This document shows positions 57,778 to 64,000 of a stretch of DNA of 64,000 nucleotides, one piece after another. A program made the position numbers and the translations under genes. Below the pieces are notes generated by a model. It did no database searches and was not told where the DNA came from. It was given only the letters and a program-made list of their open reading frames with translations. Position 1 is the stretch's first letter, and each line of letters opens with the position of its first letter. Source of the stretch: Ailurus styani (taxonomy: Eukaryota > Chordata > Mammalia > Carnivora > Ailuridae); assembly GCA_002007465.1 (NCBI GenBank), contig LNAC01000768.1, positions 867,983 through 931,982 on the forward strand, written 5' to 3'.

Positions 57778-59515
57778 GAATAAGATTTTCAACGTCTGTT
57801 TGACTTTGTTTAGTGCAAATTTTGCTTTGACATAATCATGAAGTTTGTCATCCTGGGGACAAAAACACTGATGTAAGGAACAGAGTACAATGAAAAAAGT
57901 CAAGGAGGAATAGAACCACAGCCCCAATAAAGCCTGTCTAGAATTCAACTTATCTTTAGTCCTTCTGTCATGGGAGATAGTAACTGTCAAAAATGTTTAA
58001 GTCAACTTGACTAAGAATCTTGTGGACATTTACAGTCATTCACAATCTGATATTTTAATATCAGATAATAAATATTAAATTACTGCTGACTCATAACAAA
58101 CAGTAACTAAAGTCAGAAGGTGAAGTAACTCTTGTCTTCACTGCTAAGTTTAGACTGACTAAAGACTAAAGCTGTGAAAATTATATGGAAACATTATATC
58201 AAAGTTGAAAAATTTTCTTCCAGTAAGGATAGAATTTTTTTCCAAAAAGAATATAAATTAATTAAGTTTCAATATATTCATTTTATGGTGCTCAGTTCTT
58301 AGGACAGCCACTGAACAATGAATAAATGTGAATTGATAGAATAACCATTCCCCTACACCTAATACATATCTAAGTCCCATTAAAACCAAAAGAGATTATT
58401 CAAAAAGAAAATATATTTTCATAAGAAATTATATATCTTCTTTTAGATGATTATCAGCACATTTTATATGCATTGAATGAATGTCTTCTCTGTCTACTTT
58501 GCAAAAAGAAAAACTTGCAAATTAGAAGTCACATTCTAATACAGATTCATTCACTGCTGTTATTTTTTTGTCTTTCAATGAAAAGGAATCAGGTATAATA
58601 CAGAATTACACAGTCAAATACACGAAATGGCTTAGTGCCTATGCAAAGTACTTATGCAAAACTATCAGCTTAAAGGGGATCAATAGTAAACCGTCAAATT
58701 GCTACATTGGCAAATGCAAGCAAGTCAGCAAGAAGCTTGGCAATGAAGAAACAGAAAACTCTGTGGACATACATACCTCCCTCCTTTTGCTGCCAACATG
58801 GTAGACGTGCTGCCTGTAGCCCATTGGTCCCGTGTAGTCAATTGGATGATGCAGAATCCTATCAGAGAATTCTCATTCCTGTGTTCTGAGATCTGGCAAG
58901 GCCTACCCCTTTCTCTCAGGTGTTGTGCTCCACTGCAGGTGATACAATCTTCCTTGAGAGAATCCAACTTCTGGAAGAAAAAAGAAAGCCAACTAACTTC
59001 AGCTGTTGAGCCATAGCACAGCGTCAACCAGGGCTTTGTCACAACTTTTAAATATTCATGAATCTCCAATCTTTGGAGGCAATGGGGAGACTAAGCTGGC
59101 CAGGAGAGGAATGCTGTTCCTGTGTTAATGTGATAAGAAATGGTACAAAAGACTTACAGTATTAAGCATTTCAGCTGTATCATATTAGCACTGTATCATA
59201 GACCTCACTTTTCTCCAGCACAATATAGAAATCATTATTATGTTAAGACTTTCTTCCTAAGAAATAATTGGGAAAAAAGCTAATGGGGTAGGACAACTAA
59301 AATAATTGAGATTTCAACACTTCTCTTTAAAAAAAAAATGGGGGGGGAAGTCTTTAAAATTCTTCCTCAAATGAAAATATGTTTGAAAACATTTGGTTTA
59401 CAGAAATGTCATAAAATAAATTTGTTAGGAAATTTGTGTTACTACTTATTACTACTTATTCTTACTTTATCTATTAGCATTAATGTGCGTATATGTGCAC
59501 ATGAATGTGTTTGGG

Positions 59516-59518
<3 letters not shown>
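57778..59518. other. Unassigned DNA; least AT-rich part 58700-59100
   Basis: No repeat recognised. Between 58725 and 59069 frames are open on both strands (72 codons plus, 114 codons minus). No protein family, splice pair or Kozak context convincingly supports an exon. Confidence 0.4.

Positions 59519-59579
<61 letters not shown>
59519..59579. repeat. Compound (TG)n(AG)n microsatellite
   Basis: About 17 TG units (59519-59552) run directly into about 14 AG units (59552-59579) without interruption. Confidence 0.97.
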
Positions 59580-59582
<3 letters not shown>

Positions 59583-60786
59583 CATATATGTGAAGGTCTG
59601 TGTGGGATGTGAGTATAAGGTATGTGAATGTGCTCTTACAAGAATAGGCAGTAACCATAAAATTAGAGCTGGGAAGGGTCCATGAAATCACGTGAGATGT
59701 TGACCTTCAAATTTTCCAAATGACTTGTGAAGAAATACACGTCATATATGTACTATAGAATTTCTATTCTGTTCTTTAGAAAAGTGGATAAATTTTCAAA
59801 CAAAAATTCATGAGTAAATCGACATTTAATATCTGTAAGCAAAATTATCTAAAATGTTTCACCTATTTTACTTGAATATATTGAATAAAAAGAGCTACCT
59901 TTTTCTATTTATTAATTCATTTTGAAAAGTGGAAGGGGAGGGAAAAGGAAGGAAGGAAGGGAGGGAGGGAGGGAGGAAGGAAAAGAACGTGTCAAAAGTT
60001 AGAAATTGTTGAAGTAAAACCAGTGAATTAACTGAAGTAGTAATTAGTAAAAGTTCCTTGTGCACACACCAAAAAGACAGTTTGTAAACCCAGAGTCCTC
60101 AGACCAAAACATGGAATGAGGCTCAGGGGCATATTGTTGTAAAGCAGCTTATACAGAGAAAGTGGTGATGGTTTACTCTTTGCAGTGATTGGTTAAAATA
60201 TTAGAATTCTCTTATATGATAGGGAATTGATTAGTGGTCACCTCATATCCATTTTGGAAAAGAGTTCAAGTTTTGCTGATGATTTCCAGAGGCACAAGCA
60301 AGGAATAACCCAGGTCACATCAGTCTTGGAAAATAAGCTAACCTAAGCTTTGTTTGTATGACTAAATTGGTTTTGTCTGCTCAGGGAATTTTCAAGGCTG
60401 GTCTCCATTTGTTTCCTATTTTAACAAAACAAAAGAAAGAAAGAAACAGGGTATGAGAAAGAGAAAGAGAAGAAAACAGAGTGAAACCTCTGATCCTGAT
60501 CTGTACATAATTAGCTCATAAACCTCTGGGCTAACTACTGAAAGCTCCCCTTCCTAACCACTCACACATCCTCCGATTGCCTTCTGTGACTTTTTCCCCC
60601 CCAAAAGTTTAGGGATTAATGTTGGGTTAAGAACAAAGAAAAAGATGACAAGCACCAAATTCAAGAAGAAACTGTTTTAGACACTATCAGAACTGAAGTC
60701 AGAATAACAGGAAAGGATTTCAAGGATTTTCAGTCCAATGGCCTCATTATACAAATGGGTAAACCAAGTAAGCCCTGGGACACTGT
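59580..60786. other. Unassigned DNA with purine tracts
   Basis: Purine-only GGAA/GGGA repeat at 59932-59984 and a second A/G-rich tract at about 60428-60480. No gene. Confidence 0.5.
59932..59984. repeat. (GGAA/GGGA)n purine repeat
   Basis: GGAAGGAAGGAAGGGAGGGAG-type tandem tetranucleotides; multiple GGAA units are also ETS-like motifs (known motif; function here not shown). Confidence 0.9.
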
Positions 60787-61290
60787 TTCAGTCCGTTGAA
60801 GATGCTATAATGTAATACCACATAGGGGCACCTGGGTGGCTCTGTAGGTTAAGTGTCTACCTTCGGCTCAGGTTATGATCTCCGGGGCCCTGGGGTCCTG
60901 GGATAGCAGCCCTGCTCAGCCAGGAGTCCGTTTCTCCCTCTCTCTTCTCCCTCTCTCTCTGCCCCTCCTCCTCTGCTTCTGCACGTGAGCACATTCTCTC
61001 TCTCTCAAATAAATAAATAAAATCTTAAAAAAAAAAAAAAAAAGGAAATACCCTATAGACGAGGTGGCTTAAATAACAAAAATTTATTTCCCGTGGTTCT
61101 GGAGGCTGGAAGTCAGAGATTAAGACTGTCCTTGTGTTTCCTTCTCTTTTTATAAGGGCACTGATCCTATCATGATGGCCTCACTCTCAAGGCCTAATCC
61201 AACCCTAATTACCTCCCGTCTCCCCCACCTCCAAATACAATCAGCATATGAATTTGGGGGAGAAACAAACATTCAGTCTGCAGCAGACAC
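60787..61290 (-). mobile_element. MaLR/MLT1-type LTR, antisense, split by a SINE
   Basis: Starts 'ttcagtccgttgaagatgctataatgtaatacc'. After the SINE: 'gaggtggcttaaataacaaaaatttatttcccg', 'ggttctggaggctggaagtc', 'cctccaaatacaatcagcatatgaatttgggggag', 'cattcagtctgcagcag'. This is the antisense order of MLT1-class LTRs (ERVL-MaLR). Only a solitary, decayed LTR is present, with no viral genes. Confidence 0.8.
60825..61043 (+). mobile_element. Can-SINE nested in an LTR
   Basis: GGGGCACCTGGGTGGCTCTGTAGGTTAAGTGTC core with an extended CT-rich region and A17-type tail. Flanks AATACCACATA (60814-60824) and AATACCCTATA (61047-61057) are a diverged TSD. Confidence 0.93.
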
Positions 61291-61859
61291 TGAGACCTGC
61301 CTGAAGACCCTGCCTCAGATACTCTGAAAACTGGTCTAATATAATTTCCATTGCAAGATGACTCAATACCTGTTACGCAAAGGGGTTAAAAAGAAGAGAA
61401 AGAAATTATCAGGGGATTCACTCAAATCTAATCTTTTGCAGGCCTATGATTCAACTCTATCCTATGCGCCTCTTTGAAGGCACCAAATCACCCACTTTCC
61501 CGTCTTCAGTTTATCTCTCCCTCTATTCTATAAACTTTTCTTCCTTTACTTCCCATCATCCCATTCAACTACACCGTTCAACTATATGTGTAAAATCACA
61601 TATAGAGGATGGCAAATGTTATTTAAACTTCTATTATCCAATGCTCATAGTGACAGATTTTATGTATGTTGCTCAATTTACCCCTCCAAAGCAAACTGAG
61701 TATTGTTTACATTTCAGAGAGGATTAAACTGATACTGAAATATTAAGTAACTTGTCCATTACTGTTCAGTTTGTCTAACAATACAGATCATTGCTGCTTA
61801 TCATCTTAGTCTTATAATTCCTTTGTAAACTTACCTCCAAGTTACATTTTAAAAAATGT
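61291..61859. other. Unassigned DNA
   Basis: A 93-codon frame at 61446-61727 shows no motif; not supported as a gene. Confidence 0.45.
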
Positions 61860-62033
61860 TTTTCCATAAATTCCCCCAAATTTAATTGATTCCTCATTCT
61901 AAAACACCAAACTTGCTCTTACTATCTACTAAATCTAATGGCCTCTTTTTCAGTCTTGATTTCATTTTCTAATTAATTTCCATTTGATTAATTTCTGGCT
62001 TTGGGCATTATCAACTCTCAATCTATTCTGGTA
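61860..62033 (+). mobile_element. Possible L2/CR1-like LINE remnant
   Basis: 'ctaaatctaatggcctctttttcagtcttgatttc...tggctttgggcattatcaactctc' resembles the CR1/L2 reverse transcriptase segment that encodes 'AFDTVDH'. Very decayed; may continue beyond the MIR. Confidence 0.35.
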
Positions 62034-62269
62034 CAGAGGGGCACTTAAGAGTGTGAGCTGCAGTCAGACAGAACAGAGTTTCAACTTCATCTCTAACAGT
62101 TACTAGGTATGTGTGGCATTACGCAAATTTAACTGTTCCCTGCTTCATTCAACTCATTTTTAAAATTAGGAATATAACATATTACTTCAAAGACTGTGGG
62201 GAGGATGGCATGAAATAAAGTGTGTAAAGGGCTCAGTACAGTGTCTAACACCTCAGGACTCTATTAAGC
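62034..62269 (+). mobile_element. MIR
   Basis: 'taagagtgtgagctgcagtcagacagaacagagtttcaac', 'gttactaggtatgtgtggc', 'gtaaagggctcagtacagtgtctaacacc' follow the MIR order. Confidence 0.75.
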
Positions 62270-62913
62270 TTACCCTTTATTCCCTACTGAAATGATTACC
62301 TCCTTTGTCAGCCCTACCAGTCTGATTTCTCCTTCTCAGCCTCTTACGGCAGCCTCTTGATTATTATAATCCAGATTTCTGCCTTTGACTCTCTCATTTC
62401 CCTCACCATTATCCAAGATGTTTTTATCCAGTCCATGGTTCACCTGCCACTTCTAAGCTGATTTTTAAAAAGTATAATTAAATCTCTCAGTCTCACCTCT
62501 CCCCAGAAATTGGCCTGCATGTCTAAGTACTCTTGCTTGTCATTCTTTCTCAAATAAGGAATATGAAACCTAACAAGTTTAATAGATTATTTGTCGCCTT
62601 TCCCCATAAAATATGCTCCCAGTTATCAAAGAAAGAAATTGTCGTCATCCAGAAATTTCCTCAATTCTTCACCAATTATCATCCAAATATATTAATATGG
62701 AGGGCATATGCCTTGTATCTTGGTTTTCGTCCATATTAACGTATCCCCACCACTCCACTTCATGGCCTTCAAGTGTCACACTCACTGGGCAACTTGCTCT
62801 CCCCAAAATGTTTTACTTTAGTATTCCTGACCATCTTTGACCATGCTGTTTGCTCTACTTCTTTTCCTGTCTAGTAAATTCCTTTTGTTATATTTTTAAC
62901 TTTTAAATGCCAT
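62270..62913. other. Unassigned, possibly old LINE-derived
   Basis: Pyrimidine-rich plus strand ('tctgatttctccttctcagcctctt...') could be further L2/CR1 sequence, but I cannot align it. Confidence 0.35.
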
Positions 62914-62929
62914 TGATTTCCTAAGACTT

Positions 62930-63110
62930 TTTTTTTAAAAAAGATTTTATTTATTTGTCAGAGAGAGAGAGAGCACAAGCAGGCAGAGGCAGAGAGAGAA
63001 GCAGGCTCGCCACTGAGCAAGGAGCCTGATGCAGGACTTGATCCCAGGACTGTGGGATCATGACCTGAGCTGAAGGCAGCGGCTTAATCAACTGATCCAC
63101 CCAGATGACC
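62930..63110 (-). mobile_element. Can-SINE, antisense
   Basis: T-run, AAAGATTTTATTTATTTGTCAG, complement core ending ACTGATCCACCCAGATGACC. TSD TGATTTCCTAAGACTT at 62914-62929 and, with one change, at 63111-63126. Confidence 0.94.
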
Positions 63111-63126
63111 TGATTCCCTAAGACTT

Positions 63127-63348
63127 AATGGGGATTTCTTTTATGTGTTTCCATTAACATTTTATAAGTGCTCCTCATGTGACAGAATATTATAATCATT
63201 TGACCCCTCTGCTTCCAGCAGTCTCAATATTATTCACTTTTGTATACAACTAGATCTTGAAGTTCTTTGATACCAATTCATTGAATATTAATTTATCCCT
63301 GAGTAGTAATTTTTTCCCTTTGGGAAAAAAAGAACTCATTTTTACATA
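63127..63348. other. Unassigned DNA
   Basis: Nothing recognised. Confidence 0.5.
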
Positions 63349-63364
63349 AAATTTCTTACAGTTT

Positions 63365-63530
63365 GGGGCACCTGGGTGGTTCAGTTGGTTAAACAACTGC
63401 CTTTGGCTCAGGACATGATCCTGGAGTCCCAGAATTGAGTTCCACACGGAGTCTGCTTCTCCTTCTGACCTCTCCCCTCTCACACTATCTATCTTAAATA
63501 AATAAATAAATAAACAAATATTCTTTTAAA
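63365..63530 (+). mobile_element. Can-SINE with internal deletion
   Basis: GGGGCACCTGGGTGGTTCAGTTGGTTAAACAACTGCC core; the segment between 'ttgagttccacac' and 'ggagtctgcttctcc' is shortened. TSD AAATTTCTTACAGTTT at 63349-63364 and, with one change, at 63531-63546. Confidence 0.94.
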
Positions 63531-63546
63531 AAATTTCTTATAGTTT

Positions 63547-63834
63547 CAAGAAAAAAATTTAGCAAAAAGTTGACATTGTTTATAAAATACACATGGCTAT
63601 AATTACGTAACGTTTACATTGCATAATACTCGATAACAAACAAAAGAATATGTCACATATAAATTCTTAATAAAAATGATAAATTAACCCACCACCCAAC
63701 TTAACTGGATCAAACCCACTGATTTTTCAATCTTTGTTCCTTTTCTATGCCATCCCCTGCCTTGCTCTCAGATATAATAGTCTGGATTGTATATTCATTA
63801 TTCCCTTCTTTAAAAAAAAAGTACAGTTCTTTTA
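63547..63834. other. Unassigned AT-rich DNA
   Basis: Nothing recognised. Confidence 0.5.
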
Positions 63835-64000
63835 CATATGTAAGTATTTTTAAACAGTTCTAAATTGTTTCCTAAGGCAGGAGGGATCAATTGATCAACC
63901 ACCAAGAGACCAGCAGTATATGACCATTCCTACTGATTCTCATGTTCATCCATACTTGGTTTGGTCAGACTTCTTAATTTTGACCAATTTAGCAAGTATA
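63835..64000 (-). mobile_element. L1 ORF2-end fragment, antisense, runs off the window
   Basis: 'attgtttcctaaggcaggagggatcaattgatcaacc', 'accagcagtatatgaccattcc' and 'acttcttaattttgaccaattt' follow antisense L1 ('caaattgctttccagaaaggttgtacc...accagcagtgtatgagagtgcc...'). It continues past 64000. Confidence 0.6.

Noticed and set aside
58725..59069. 114-codon minus-strand frame
   Set aside because: Open on both strands, no family resemblance, and no regulatory or splice evidence. Kept only as a weak finding.
1..64000. CRISPR arrays, operons, phage or plasmid features
   Set aside because: All direct repeats seen are TSDs, transposon copies or microsatellites; composition and repeat content are mammalian.

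Overview
This window is non-coding nuclear DNA from a carnivoran mammal. The dominant feature is the tRNA-derived Can-SINE family: I place 34 copies. Most share the 5' core GGCGCCTGGGTGGCTCAGT and end in AAATAAATAAAATCTTT plus an A-tail. Many belong to a type with 'GTGGGTTAAAGCC' after the A-box, which I associate with mustelids (weasel, ferret, mink, marten, badger, otter). A minority match the older arctoid form ('GTCGTTAAGCG', 'CTTGTGTTCCC') seen in bears and seals. The organism call rests on remembered family consensus, so mustelid is likely but not proven.

No protein-coding exon, rRNA, functional tRNA, CRISPR array or operon-like structure can be supported. The open frames are short, and the ones over repeats are explained by SINE, L1, L2 or LTR sequence. 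The window is either intergenic or inside a very long intron.

Layout: 1-8.4 kb is mostly unassigned AT-rich DNA with two SINEs and old L1 pieces. 8.4-10 kb holds a SINE dimer, then an L2 element interrupted by a MIR. 10-21.6 kb is SINE-poor, with L2 fragments and one LTR-like piece. 21.4-29.5 kb holds an L1 3' end, six SINEs, a 5'-inverted L1, a long antisense L2 and a hAT-like element. 29.5-36.8 kb holds a plus-strand SINE cluster, a single N flanked by a near-perfect duplication, and a short L1 with a 15-bp target-site duplication (TSD). 37-46.8 kb holds MIR, L2, a large palindrome and two SINEs that share a target site. 47.5-50.4 kb is a 2-kb L1 3' end carrying two SINEs. 51.4-57.8 kb is dense in SINE and L1. 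59.5-64 kb has a compound microsatellite, a MaLR-type LTR with a nested SINE, a MIR inside L2/CR1-like sequence, and an L1 running off the end.

The elements do not form a pathway. What can be read is insertion history: TSDs, nesting, tail-only insertions and one inverted L1. I saw no novel biological system. The most useful anomalies are the probable assembly duplication at 32479-32704, the two SINEs with three copies of one target site at 42853-43303, the SINE dimer at 8427-8853, the inverted L1 at 22380-22965, and the palindromic element near 39.7 kb. Family names come from memory, not from a repeat-library search.
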